Assembly (NCBI RefSeq): GCF_003605385.1
Contig: NZ_QYTV02000002.1
Span: 125,412-189,411 of the forward strand
Reading direction: 5' to 3'
Source: Siminovitchia acidinfaciens
GTDB taxonomy: Bacteria > Bacillota > Bacilli > Bacillales > Bacillaceae_C
Length of the DNA: 64,000 nucleotides
Shown: positions 36,087 through 45,599 of the stretch, piece by piece
Position numbering within the stretch: position 1 is the first letter of the stretch
Layout: each line of letters opens with the position of its first letter
Notes under the pieces: model-generated
What the model was told of the DNA's origin: nothing
The model's input: only the letters and a program-made list of their open reading frames with translations
The model's database searches: none
Translations under genes and position numbers: made by a program

Positions 36087-36794
36087 TTACAAAAAGAATT
36101 CTTTATAACCAACAAACAGTTCTCCACCATAATTATCAAGGGTAGATTGAATGAATGAGATTAGTTCAGTTTTATCATTTGTATTCATGTATGCTTTTGT
36201 ATATTTAGCTAGTTTATCACACATATCTTCATCATATGATTTCAAGTTCCTGGCAACCCATTTTCCTTCACCAATCCAATTGCCATCTGCCCTTAAAATA
36301 AGTTCAGTTAACGTATTTATTAACTTAGTTAAAATAAATAAACTTTCTCCAAAATCTTCTGAACTCTTAAAGTCTGACAAAAAATCTGTAATTTGATACC
36401 TTGTTTTATTTATTGTGTCCTCATCCCAAACTTGTGGACCCTGTTCATAAAGTATTTTTGCCTCTCTTTGGAGTTCCTTTCCATTCCCATGTTTATCTTC
36501 TATAAGTAGACCTTCGGCACACATTTTAATGATGGTGGGCATCCCTGTATATCTAGCTGTATGAAATTCGAACTCCAGGGATAAAGCCGTATAAATAAAT
36601 GCCTCTATTTTCCATCCAAGAAAGTGATAACATTCAATTCTTGGTGTTTCTGTTTCGTCAATTATAATTAGGTCAATATCAGATTCTGTTGTTAAATTTC
36701 CATAAACAGCACTTCCACCTACCAAGACTATATCTGATTCAGGATAGTGGGAAACAATAAACTGTTGAGCTATTCGCTTGATCGAGTCTCTCAT
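36087..36794 (-). CDS. nucleotidyltransferase-domain protein
   Basis: 235 residues from ATG 36794 (MRDSIKRIAQQF), preceded by GGGAGGTG. The Pol-beta-type motif GGSAVYGNLTTESDIDLIII (G-S-x-x-x-G, then D-x-D) lies at about 28-47, and a helical C-terminal part follows. The family includes antibiotic nucleotidylyltransferases and MNT-type antitoxins; no HEPN partner is adjacent, so the role is unclear. The TAA may be a premature stop. Confidence 0.8.
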   Translation of the reverse strand: MRDSIKRIAQQFIVSHYPESDIVLVGGSAVYGNLTTESDIDLIIIDETETPRIECYHFLGWKIEAFIYTALSLEFEFHTARYTGMPTIIKMCAEGLLIEDKHGNGKELQREAKILYEQGPQVWDEDTINKTRYQITDFLSDFKSSEDFGESLFILTKLINTLTELILRADGNWIGEGKWVARNLKSYDEDMCDKLAKYTKAYMNTNDKTELISFIQSTLDNYGGELFVGYKEFFL

Positions 36795-37079
36795 ATGAAA
36801 CACACCTCCCACATTAGGATATTCAAGTAAATGATTAGTGTTCTAGAACGTAGGAGCTATCTGGAAAGCTATAGATTTTGTGAGCGACAAAAAGTTTTCA
36901 CCTTCTAACGCCTTTATATATTAAGAAGCCTCCTAACACTTGACACTCGAATAAAAGGGTAATTGAATACATCAAAACAAAATCCCCATCTATTTATAGG
37001 TTAGGACTATTTAATACTTACTTTATTATAAGATACAGATATGGGGTGGTCTTGGAGTTAATAATACTCCCACTGTTAA
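36795..37079. other. non-coding gap
   Basis: 285 AT-rich bases between the nucleotidyltransferase gene and the recombinase relic. No supported feature. Confidence 0.5.
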
Positions 37080-37177
37080 TCCAGGTGAGGTTGGGACACA
37101 CCGACTATACCACGACTAAAAACGTCTATATGATACGGAAAGAAATGAAAAAAAGAGGCTTCTCAAAAATTCATTGA
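37080..37177 (+). pseudogene. C-terminal remnant of a tyrosine recombinase
   Basis: The frame reads QVRLGHTDYTTTKNVY then RKEMKKRG and ends at TGA 37177. LGH-x-x-x-x-T-x-x-x-Y is the catalytic end (His and Tyr) of phage-type integrases. All upstream parts are gone. It lies 20-90 bases from the Tn7-like element end. Confidence 0.7.
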
Positions 37178-37194
37178 TTAATGAGAAGCCTCTT
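37153..37194 (+). terminator. hairpin at the recombinase relic
   Basis: AAGAGGCTTCTCA and TGAGAAGCCTCTT, 13 bases perfect. It is the natural terminator of the lost integrase gene, overlapping its stop. Confidence 0.8.
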
Positions 37195-37263
37195 ATATTG
37201 TCAGCAAAATGTTAGCATGACGCTGACACTTCTATTTAAAAACCTTCATTGCTGTATGTTTCC

Positions 37264-37282
37264 AAGAAAGTCCGATACAAAG
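37264..37282 (+). repeat. TnsB-site-like repeat 1
   Basis: AAGAAAGTCCGATACAAAG. Confidence 0.65.
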
Positions 37283-37379
37283 TTTTTTTTTGGAAAAAGT
37301 ACCATAAAACCTTTATTTACAATAAATTTCAGGTTCCTCAATTAGGTCCAGTCTAAGTGTGTGATTATGGCAAAGCAAC

Positions 37380-37398
37380 AAGAAACTCTGATACAAAT
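37380..37398 (+). repeat. TnsB-site-like repeat 2
   Basis: AAGAAACTCTGATACAAAT, two or three differences from repeat 1, 116 bases further in. Confidence 0.65.
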
Positions 37399-37424
37399 TT
37401 GTCGGAATATTTATTACCTTTAAC

Positions 37425-37442
37425 AAGAAAGTCTGATACAAG
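37425..37442 (+). repeat. TnsB-site-like repeat 3
   Basis: AAGAAAGTCTGATACAAG, 45 bases after repeat 2. The stretch 37443-37758 beyond it is AT-rich and shows no gene. Confidence 0.65.
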
Positions 37443-37758
37443 TATTAATAATTATAGCTTATGAAACTCCATCCAATATAATTTTCATTATTGAATGACA
37501 AAAAGTGTACCAATGAATAATCGACTGTTTACCCCGTTTACCAATTATACCTTTTGAAAAGATAAAAAAATCATACTTTTGGAATCAAAAATGTTTTCAA
37601 TTTTGATGACCTTCAATAAAATCGGTTTTACATAAACGGACCAAATTGCGGTGTTACGAAATTGTAAAGAATTTTCGTTTTAGTTGATGATTTGGAATAA
37701 GTATCACCTCGTTAAATACACCCAAGGATTGTATATCTTTGCAAAACGATTAGTGGCA

Positions 37759-38856
37759 CTAGATTTCTGAGTCCCCCCAATAAAATTCACTAAAAATATC
37801 AGCAAGTGCTTCCGTTGAGTTATATAACTCTGTAAGATCATTATCAACTCCGCCAAATTCAATTAGTAGGGCACGGCCAGATAAATCTTGGTTATAAACT
37901 CCATCACCCTGGCTTTTCCCTTTAATAAAGACTCCGCGGCTAATACCAGGATATTTTTTCTCAATTTCCGAATGTAATTTTTCAGCCAAGGTACGGTTCA
38001 TTTCATAACCTTTGTGTTCTTTTCCAACGACAAAAAACAATTTAGCATATTTTTTTTGGTTAATGACAGCAGTTGTAACTTTTTTCGGCTGGGCGTCTCT
38101 GTGTATATCTATAAAGAATTTGAGTTTGTCATTATTAGCCATCGCTTCTTGAACAGTTTCTCTTGAAAGTGCATATGATTGATAGTAATTCCAATTACGG
38201 GATGTTAACGCTTGGGGAACATTCTTTTTTGAATGCTCTACACCAATTCCCTTATCCTCCAATTCGCTTTTTAATTTTTCTCCTACTGCAATGACATTCG
38301 TTTTTTCATTGTTACTTGAGGTCTGATTTGCATTTTTTAACAATGGTTTATAGGCTTCCCAACTATGTGAATGATAAATGAAAACGGTCTTGTTTTTGCT
38401 CTTTGGTCCTTTTTGCTCTTCAGTTTTATTGTCTTCCGTTTCATTAGTATCCTCCAACAATTCAAATTGCGGAGGAGGAGACTCAATAGGGAGGTTTGTG
38501 ATGTTCGTTCCTTTCCCGGCAACCGCAATTTCCGTATGATAAAGGGCCAAACCCGGAATTTCATTTCCTAGAAAGGTTCTCACATCCTTAGGTTTAATAT
38601 TTATTAATAGGTCCAATGAAAGTTCAGTTATAGATGGAAGATCCTCTGACGGAGGCAAGGCGTGAACCTCAGACCTCATTATCTCCACCAGCACACTCTC
38701 TATATTAACTTTACCTAATATGGATTTGATGGAAGCCGAAGAGAAAGCAGATGTAAACGAAAGAAGGACGGCGATGAAAAATGTAAAAATAGTTAATGTG
38801 AATAATCCAACCAACAATCTTATAAAGTAAAAGGTTGGATTGTTAGACTTATACAA
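37759..38856 (-). CDS. spoIIP: stage II sporulation protein P (SpoIIP) homologue
   Basis: Amidase/endopeptidase of the SpoIIDMP complex that degrades septal peptidoglycan during engulfment. I start at TTG 38856 (LYKSNNPTFYF) because GGAGGGG lies six bases upstream; the ATG at 38889 has none. 365 residues: one membrane helix (about 12-38), a variable linker with acidic stretch, then the SpoIIP domain with zinc-ligand-like VFIYHSHSWEAY, FFIDIHRDAQ and a C-terminal ALLIEFGGVDN. It is not beside gpr, its usual neighbour, and lies inside the Tn7-like element. Confidence 0.9.
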   Translation of the reverse strand: MYKSNNPTFYFIRLLVGLFTLTIFTFFIAVLLSFTSAFSSASIKSILGKVNIESVLVEIMRSEVHALPPSEDLPSITELSLDLLINIKPKDVRTFLGNEIPGLALYHTEIAVAGKGTNITNLPIESPPPQFELLEDTNETEDNKTEEQKGPKSKNKTVFIYHSHSWEAYKPLLKNANQTSSNNEKTNVIAVGEKLKSELEDKGIGVEHSKKNVPQALTSRNWNYYQSYALSRETVQEAMANNDKLKFFIDIHRDAQPKKVTTAVINQKKYAKLFFVVGKEHKGYEMNRTLAEKLHSEIEKKYPGISRGVFIKGKSQGDGVYNQDLSGRALLIEFGGVDNDLTELYNSTEALADIFSEFYWGDSEI

Positions 38857-39097
38857 TTGATTCCCCTCCTCAAATACTACCATATTCATATTTATGCGAG
38901 AGAGAGGAGAGCTATTCGGTTTACTTTGCTATTAGTAGCGACTTCCCAGAGTCAAGGTTTAATATATCCACCATACCCTAGCAACGACGCGGAAGACGGT
39001 AGCTGGCATTTTTTCTGACCACAATTTGATCAATGTTAAATTACAAATTAAATAGAGAAGCGTTTAGAAAATATTAGCTTCCCTTTTTTAAGGTATT

Positions 39098-40954
39098 CTA
39101 TTTTTTTCTCTTTATTAACTCTTCTTTATCGCTTAAAAAATCACTTAAAAAATTCTTAGTAAATTCATACTTACTTGAACCAGAACTAGTATGAAGTTTT
39201 TGCGTTGTTATATACTCATTTCTATCAAGTAAATAATTATACGCAGTTTCAATTTTCCTTAAATTATACTCATAAGAACTTTCAACAACTGAATCAATAT
39301 ATTTAATAGTGTTAGGTATATTATCATAATTTCCTCTAATAACAGTTTCGAAGGAAGCCTTAGTTTGTTTGGCAATTGAGCTCTTAGTTTTTCTCACAAA
39401 TCCACTTTCCTCTATTAGATGCCAATTATTAACAATGTTCTTTATTTCAGTAAGAATTTCTTTGTCTTTTTCTGCCCAATTTATCTTCTTACCATAACCT
39501 CGATTATTTTTACTTGGCAAAGGATGTTTTGTTAACCATTCTCTGTCATTTCTAAGTAACCATTCATATAACTTATAATTTGTGGTAGCAGAAACATTTT
39601 CTTTTTGGAGTAACTCCAACCAAAGCCTCCTATTTTCAATCTGTAGTTTTTTTAAATTTTCAACCCTCTTGGAGCTATTATTGGATTCCATTATCTCTTT
39701 ATATTTTCGAACAGTTGATGGTGCAATTTGTAATAATTTTCCTATTTCTCCAGTTTTAGATCCTCTCTGTAACAACTCTCTAAATTTATCTTCCCATACC
39801 GGTCCAAAGCTATGCTTCGTTATTTTATCTAAACCATTTTTCAAATCAATGGAATTTCTAGAGTAAACAAATCCACAGGTACATTTAAAAACCCCGATTA
39901 GTCGATCTTTCTTTACATTAATTTTGAGGTCAGAAATAACATTTTTCTTATAATCGATATGAGCTGGATTTAAACAGGGCCAAGGCCCTTGGCCAAATAC
40001 CTTTTCAGTATTAGCTTCTTTATTATCCTTTGAAAATTTAATAAGATCCTCAATTGTTCCAAATAAAAAGATGATAAGCAGTAAATGCCTTAAAGGATGT
40101 GAGAACAATTTTTTATTCAGAAGCTTAAATAGCCAATTTTGATTGCCGTTAATAAGTTCTGATTCCATTACATTTAGAAAGCTATCGCCGTAAAACCTTC
40201 GAAATTGACTATACCACTTTTGTCTATCAACATAACTAATTCCTAATTTGAAGCCATTTATTTGAAGCCCTTTTTTATAACAGGAGGGGAAATCTGGTAT
40301 TTTATTTAGTTCACTGTAGTACTTTAAACATTTAGCTGCTTCTATAGCATATTTACTTAGCTGCTGGATATTTCTTTTTACCAATGTATGTAAAGGGTTT
40401 AGTTCATATATCTTTTTATCATTTGCTAATATTAAATTTTTATCTATATTATTCATTACATTTTTTCTAACACTGATAAGCGGTACATTATGCGATGGGC
40501 AAACTAATACACCTGGAATTTGGTGCACTCTATGCCAGTATGTTTCACCGTAATTTTCTATATCATCTTCTATACAATGGTAACAATGTTTAAACGTTAA
40601 ATTTGTTTTTATATGACCTTTGTTAATCCCACCAATGAGTGACAATTCTTTCTTATTGCCTTTCTCCATATATTCCCTAGCTAAAGTTCTGCTTTTTAAT
40701 CCCTCAAAAATTGTGTAGAAAGAATAAAGTGTATGATTATTAATTAAGTTATCGACGGTTAAACTTTGCTTGGATATACGGTTGACAAGAGTGTTAATAT
40801 GTGTGGGGAATTCTATTTTCAAACCCCTTAACTTAATACCAAAGAGATCCTCATAAGTGTGTGAAGCAGCCAAATTACCAGAATACATATGATATCTTGC
40901 AACTATGCTATGAAAATTTTCGTCGGGATAGGGCATTGGAAAAAAAGGAATCAT
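39098..40954 (-). CDS. tnsD: TnsD/TniQ family target-selection protein 1
   Basis: 618 residues. The TniQ domain opens MIPFFPMPYPDENFHSIVAR. A zinc-finger region has CYHCIEDD and later VCPSHN; a second CxxH/CxC pair is in PWPCLNPAH and FKCTCGF. The C-terminal half carries a helix-turn-helix (TGEIGKLLQIAPSTVRKYKE). The length is that of sequence-specific TnsD rather than short TniQ. In Tn7, TnsD binds the attachment site and recruits TnsC. Last gene of the tns operon; ATG begins two bases after the tnsC stop. Confidence 0.9.
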   Translation of the reverse strand: MIPFFPMPYPDENFHSIVARYHMYSGNLAASHTYEDLFGIKLRGLKIEFPTHINTLVNRISKQSLTVDNLINNHTLYSFYTIFEGLKSRTLAREYMEKGNKKELSLIGGINKGHIKTNLTFKHCYHCIEDDIENYGETYWHRVHQIPGVLVCPSHNVPLISVRKNVMNNIDKNLILANDKKIYELNPLHTLVKRNIQQLSKYAIEAAKCLKYYSELNKIPDFPSCYKKGLQINGFKLGISYVDRQKWYSQFRRFYGDSFLNVMESELINGNQNWLFKLLNKKLFSHPLRHLLLIIFLFGTIEDLIKFSKDNKEANTEKVFGQGPWPCLNPAHIDYKKNVISDLKINVKKDRLIGVFKCTCGFVYSRNSIDLKNGLDKITKHSFGPVWEDKFRELLQRGSKTGEIGKLLQIAPSTVRKYKEIMESNNSSKRVENLKKLQIENRRLWLELLQKENVSATTNYKLYEWLLRNDREWLTKHPLPSKNNRGYGKKINWAEKDKEILTEIKNIVNNWHLIEESGFVRKTKSSIAKQTKASFETVIRGNYDNIPNTIKYIDSVVESSYEYNLRKIETAYNYLLDRNEYITTQKLHTSSGSSKYEFTKNFLSDFLSDKEELIKRKK

Positions 40955-40955
40955 T

Positions 40956-42599
40956 TTATATTACACCCTTCTCAAACAGGTTATAATCTAATATAATATT
41001 TTTTTCCTTTAGCATTTCATACGTTGAGATTTTCCGATCTAATGCTTCTAATCTAAGTTTCCTCAAGTCATTTTCTTTGAGGGCTTCAGTGGAGTTATTT
41101 TTATTTTTTCTCCCCTTTTTCCTTGTAATTTTTCCCTCAGCGATTGTTAATGCCATTTGAAACAATTCATCTATACTATATTGATGATAATTAAATTTAC
41201 TCAATACTTCTTTTACAGAAGATTGTACAATCTTACTGTCAGTAATTTTATTAGCTAACCTAACTGTCAATAATTGATAATATCCATCATTTCCCCCTTT
41301 ACTCTTCGCCTCCTCTATAGCTTGCACCAGGATATTAGTTTTATAATCATCTTCTATTTGATTCATTATCTCTTTAAGTCTTTCTTTTAAATCATCGTAT
41401 TTATTAATCTCCTCTTGATTTCCACTCTTCAACGCATCGATCATCGGTTGTAACGATCCAAAACACCTTTTAAAAGTACTTTGAATTAATTCTTCTGTAA
41501 TCGTTTCCTTTCTATTTAAAATAGCTTCCATTTGAGTAGCTGCAAAAAGTTTTACAGCAATACCAATAATTCCTTGACTTTCCACATAGAGAGCATTTTT
41601 GATTTTCAATAAATCTTCTTCATTTTCAACTGGAGTTCTAGTCCATTGGTAATGAAGTAATCCATCCATAACCAATTGCCAATTCCTATCATTTTTCATT
41701 CTTTCCCAGTCTTCCTTATTACTTCCTTGCCCATCTGACCTTAAGGCCTGTCTAAATTCTTTATTCAGCATATCGAATGCTTTATTAGTCCCAATTAATA
41801 TAACTGGTACACCAATTTGATTGACTAACCCTACAAAGAAATTCAACATCTTGTTTACCCCTTGTACCTTTTGTACGCTTAAATGCTGAATCTCATCAAT
41901 AATTAATACCCCTACATTATGTAATCTAGTAAGGTGTACCATTTCAGTTAACATATACTGCACCCTATAATTCTTAAATCTTTCTTTATATTTTGACCCA
42001 ATCCTCAGGTCCACTTCTTCAAAAAACTTATGACATAAACCTCCTAATGAGCCGTCCGAAGGGCACTCCAGATTAAGAAAAGGTATTTGAGCTATGTTCA
42101 TATGGTTTCCCTTATGATTTGTATGTTTTATATACTTTGGATAGCTTTTGATAATCCTTTTATAAGTTGTTGACTTACCAGTGCCTGATACACCTATTAA
42201 AGAGAACCCCTGTACTGTATTTTCCGTATTAATTTGGTCGGGTTCAGGTAACTTTCCTTCCTTCAACGACTTGTAACTATCATTCATATATTTAACAGTA
42301 TCTTTACTTATAGGATTTCTATTGACATATCCTTTTCTAATTACAGTGGAGAATCTTCTTTCTAAGGCAATATGACGTGTTAAAGGGTGAAAATAATCAT
42401 AAAGCCTTTGAATATAATGAAAGCGAATTTCGTCCGAATCAAATCTTTCATTTATATCAAAGTGTGGAAAAACAGACATCAGGTGAATAACCTTTTGGCT
42501 TGTAAGTATTGGAGGCAACGCTTCAATCAGTGGATTATTTGCATATTCTTTTACAGGAGAATCACTATAGATAGCTTCAGCGAATGTATAATTATTCAT
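40956..42599 (-). CDS. tnsC: Tn7-like transposition regulator ATPase TnsC
   Basis: 547 residues, AAA+ ATPase with Walker A GVSGTGKST (136-144) and Walker B VLIIDEIQHL (231-240). TnsC forms filaments on target DNA, links the target selector to the TnsAB transposase and provides target immunity. The length equals Tn7 TnsC (555), much longer than TniB. It overlaps the tnsB end by eight bases; ATG follows AAAGGAGAGG. Confidence 0.93.
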   Translation of the reverse strand: MNNYTFAEAIYSDSPVKEYANNPLIEALPPILTSQKVIHLMSVFPHFDINERFDSDEIRFHYIQRLYDYFHPLTRHIALERRFSTVIRKGYVNRNPISKDTVKYMNDSYKSLKEGKLPEPDQINTENTVQGFSLIGVSGTGKSTTYKRIIKSYPKYIKHTNHKGNHMNIAQIPFLNLECPSDGSLGGLCHKFFEEVDLRIGSKYKERFKNYRVQYMLTEMVHLTRLHNVGVLIIDEIQHLSVQKVQGVNKMLNFFVGLVNQIGVPVILIGTNKAFDMLNKEFRQALRSDGQGSNKEDWERMKNDRNWQLVMDGLLHYQWTRTPVENEEDLLKIKNALYVESQGIIGIAVKLFAATQMEAILNRKETITEELIQSTFKRCFGSLQPMIDALKSGNQEEINKYDDLKERLKEIMNQIEDDYKTNILVQAIEEAKSKGGNDGYYQLLTVRLANKITDSKIVQSSVKEVLSKFNYHQYSIDELFQMALTIAEGKITRKKGRKNKNNSTEALKENDLRKLRLEALDRKISTYEMLKEKNIILDYNLFEKGVI

Positions 42600-44751
42600 T
42601 ATTTAGCCTCTCCTTTTGAAAATTTTTTATGAAATTGAATTCATCATCCATTTCATCTAAATATTCTTCACTTTTATTATTTTTATTGTCCCTCATCGCA
42701 TTTTTGGATAATACTTCACTTAGCCTTAAAGATTCTTCCTCACTTAATAACTCTCGTTCCATTATCTTGTTTTCTCTTATATTTTTAGTTCTATTTGATT
42801 TATTTAAATCTTGTTTATATTCCTTGAAACTTTCTTCAGCCTGCTTTTTAATTTCCATAAGATCATTATTTAAATTTATTTCAGCCTCGATTTCCTTATG
42901 CTCGTGGCCTTTTTCCATCTCTTTCAGATTGAAAATTACCTCATCATAGTCAGCAAAATGAATACCGTTATACGCCTTACTTTTCGGCAACAAATAACAA
43001 ACTTCATAAGTCCCATCACTATTTACAATATAAACCTCGTCAGTACTCGAAGGATCATAGGCTAATTCTACTTCCCAACTACCTTTTATAGCAGCATCTT
43101 CAAACCATCCCTCAGTTTTGGCTCTGTGGCAGGTATAATAAAGGTCTCCTTTAAAATGTATTCCATACATTTGGACTCTACCTTTAGCTTTTTCCATTAA
43201 TCGAAGCTTTACAATATCCTCAGGTATTTTTTTTAATTGACCAGATCTATGTTTGATTCCCCATTTCCATATTTCAATCGGTACTAATCGTACATTCTCC
43301 TTTAACATCTCCCTATCTGGAGTGTAATGTTTTAGCCAGTGGAAGTTATTATAAGATAAAACCGCGTTAATAACTCCTCTCCTATATTCTTTTAAAGTCA
43401 TCTTAGCTTCTAAACGAGGGTCTGCCTCACCTCGCTTACCTGAATCTTTAGTGATACTTCCCGGCATAAAAGGCTTTAATTTGTTATTCACGTTGTCGAA
43501 GTTTTTTTCAATTATTCCTTTTAAGTCAGCCCTGTACGAAGGTGTATTTTCAACCCTAATACCAAAGCTATCTATAAGTGTCTCAATTTTATATCCACTA
43601 AATTCAGTTCCTCGATCCGCGAGGATGCTTTCAGGTAAATGTTGTACTGGCCAATCACTTTCTGATATATCAATACCATTTGACTTGCAAAAGTTTACTT
43701 TATCCTCCGCTGTATTTGCAATTGCTAACCTCGCAGCAACCCAGGAGGCCTCCTTAATTCCCACATACATTCCGGTTATCATCCTACTGAAAACGTCAAT
43801 AACAAAGTACGTTGTAGGCTTTCCAATACTTAATTTAGGATTAACCTCTGATATAAGGTATATATCCGACGGAGTTGAATCTATTTGATATTGCGCCCCA
43901 GGGCCATTTATATTTAAATCTGACTTTCCTGTTACAGGTCTGTAATTAAGATTGTATTCCCGTTGACCCTTTCTATCTATCTGCTTTTGGGCTAAACTTT
44001 TACCGGAGTGATTTTCATACCAATATCTAAACTGCCGTAACGTAGGGATATTATCTTCCAATTGAACAGTTTTTTTGTTGTTCTCATATCTATAACCTTC
44101 TAAGAAAAATCTGTATAGAATATGGTTATAAATATCTTTAATTCCTCTAACGTTACTCTCTTTGCACTCCTTTAATCCTTGTTCGAAATAATAATCCACC
44201 ATACTAGTTACGTTAATCCCTGGTTTATCTTTTATATAAGTCTTGGGTCTTCCTGTTTTTTTATCACCTAGCTTTTTCCTTTTTCCCCTTCCGCCGCAGT
44301 CTCTGAAATCGGGAATCAAAGAGTTTTTCACCATACCTCTTTGCCAATATAAGCGCAAATATTTATAAATAGAGCTTCTTGAAACTTTACTATCCTTATA
44401 GACTCGTTTAATCATACTGTTTATACTTTCTAAATATATATCAGGTTCCATTTTTACTAATTCTTTAATCTGATCCCAACGGTTATCTCGTGTATTTTTT
44501 TCAGCAGTAGTTATCGCACTTTCGTCATAAAATATCTTATAGGGATCATTTAATAATGGTTTAACATCTCCAAGTTCAACCAATCGATGCAGGGTTTCCA
44601 ATTCCTTAATAAGAGGTAAAGCATTGGTGTTATTTTTTTCAATATCAATCGTAAAACAATAGCTATAATTTTTATCAATCCATAGTATTCTTTCAACGAT
44701 TTTATTATTTGAAAGATTTATCTCTAATAATTGGTTTTTAGCCAATATCAT
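42592..44751 (-). CDS. tnsB: Tn7-like DDE transposase TnsB
   Basis: 719 residues (Tn7 TnsB 702). The retroviral-type integrase core has Asp291 in QYQIDSTPSD, Asp379 in SILADRGTEF and Glu415 in KGIIEKNF, a DD-35-E triad. Winged-helix DNA-binding parts lie before it and a Mu-type beta-barrel after, followed by a charged C-terminal tail that in Tn7 contacts TnsC. It cuts and joins the 3' ends. Its ATG overlaps the tnsA stop by four bases. Confidence 0.95.
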   Translation of the reverse strand: MILAKNQLLEINLSNNKIVERILWIDKNYSYCFTIDIEKNNTNALPLIKELETLHRLVELGDVKPLLNDPYKIFYDESAITTAEKNTRDNRWDQIKELVKMEPDIYLESINSMIKRVYKDSKVSRSSIYKYLRLYWQRGMVKNSLIPDFRDCGGRGKRKKLGDKKTGRPKTYIKDKPGINVTSMVDYYFEQGLKECKESNVRGIKDIYNHILYRFFLEGYRYENNKKTVQLEDNIPTLRQFRYWYENHSGKSLAQKQIDRKGQREYNLNYRPVTGKSDLNINGPGAQYQIDSTPSDIYLISEVNPKLSIGKPTTYFVIDVFSRMITGMYVGIKEASWVAARLAIANTAEDKVNFCKSNGIDISESDWPVQHLPESILADRGTEFSGYKIETLIDSFGIRVENTPSYRADLKGIIEKNFDNVNNKLKPFMPGSITKDSGKRGEADPRLEAKMTLKEYRRGVINAVLSYNNFHWLKHYTPDREMLKENVRLVPIEIWKWGIKHRSGQLKKIPEDIVKLRLMEKAKGRVQMYGIHFKGDLYYTCHRAKTEGWFEDAAIKGSWEVELAYDPSSTDEVYIVNSDGTYEVCYLLPKSKAYNGIHFADYDEVIFNLKEMEKGHEHKEIEAEINLNNDLMEIKKQAEESFKEYKQDLNKSNRTKNIRENKIMERELLSEEESLRLSEVLSKNAMRDNKNNKSEEYLDEMDDEFNFIKNFQKERLNNE

Positions 44752-45599
44752 ACCAATACACCCTCCTTTTTATTCCCTTCGTTAGCAACAATGAGGTCTT
44801 TAATTTTGCTACTAAAATCTATGGGTTTTAACATATCGGTCATTATGAATTTATTTGCTAGACAATATCTAAATAAAGATATTGCTGTTCCTTCTTCTAA
44901 ATTAAAAGTGCCGTCAAAATTGTCAAAAAAGTACTGGAAAACTTGATCACTATTTTCGTGAATTCCTTTTACTAACTTAGCAGACAAATTATCAAAATAT
45001 TTTCTTTCAAATTGAGGTAAAGGCCCTTTATGATTATGAATAAATTTAAGGTTATTAATAAAATTATCGTTTAGATCCTTTTCTGTAAAAATTCCCCACT
45101 TAATATTTTTTTCTTCCCAGTAAGTCTTTTCAATTTCCAACTTCTCTATGGTCCTTTTTTTATCTAGTTCTTCTGATGGCTTTACAGCAATAGCTATATA
45201 ACCTATCTCGTCATTGTTTTTTACTGATAATAAAAAGTCTGTTGTCATTACAGAAAGTACTTGTTGTTTATCTTTGGTATTTCTTCTATCAAAATTTGGA
45301 TGTTTTATACCTAACTTTTCAGCGATGACTTCTGTTTTAGTTCGATTCAACGGATATTGTTCACGTATATCAATTACCGCTTCTTCCCATTCAAAAAACA
45401 AAAACGTGTGAAATTCTAATATCGACAATAATTGATGTTTTCTATTTGTCTTCCACCCCTTTGGCCTTTGGGCAAAACTTTTACTGGTTGGCCCATTAAC
45501 TACGTGAATCCAAGGTTTATAATCCATTCCGCTCCCTGATCCATAACCTTGCTTTATCCTTTCAACCACTTTTTCATCTGACCATTTAATCTTTGCCAC
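44748..45599 (-). CDS. tnsA: Tn7-like endonuclease TnsA
   Basis: 283 residues (Tn7 TnsA 273). Restriction-enzyme-like active site: Glu62 in SILEFH, Asp121 in VMTTDFLL and Lys140 in AIAVKP, at nearly the same spacing as Glu63, Asp114 and Lys132 of Tn7. A winged-helix C-terminal domain follows. It cuts the 5' ends, so cut-and-paste rather than copy-in transposition is expected. It starts at GTG after AAGGAGGTG. First gene of the tnsABCD operon. Confidence 0.93.
   Translation of the reverse strand: MAKIKWSDEKVVERIKQGYGSGSGMDYKPWIHVVNGPTSKSFAQRPKGWKTNRKHQLLSILEFHTFLFFEWEEAVIDIREQYPLNRTKTEVIAEKLGIKHPNFDRRNTKDKQQVLSVMTTDFLLSVKNNDEIGYIAIAVKPSEELDKKRTIEKLEIEKTYWEEKNIKWGIFTEKDLNDNFINNLKFIHNHKGPLPQFERKYFDNLSAKLVKGIHENSDQVFQYFFDNFDGTFNLEEGTAISLFRYCLANKFIMTDMLKPIDFSSKIKDLIVANEGNKKEGVLV

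Larger units (their letters stand above)
37199..37442. mobile_element. putative left end of the Tn7-like element
   Basis: Contains three TnsB-site-like repeats and two possible terminal TGT positions: TGTCAGC at 37199 (facing a complementary GCTGACA ending 37228) and TGTATG at 37253, eleven bases before the first repeat. Three spaced sites over about 180 bases recall the layout of the Tn7 left end. The exact terminus and target duplication were not resolved. Confidence 0.6.

Noticed and set aside
36087-36794. MNT-HEPN toxin-antitoxin pair
   Set aside because: The nucleotidyltransferase has no adjacent HEPN gene; the HEPN-motif protein is 16 kb away and unrelated in context.
43451-43888. 145-codon plus-strand frame inside tnsB
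   Set aside because: It is the antisense shadow of the TnsB catalytic core, whose DDE triad is intact.
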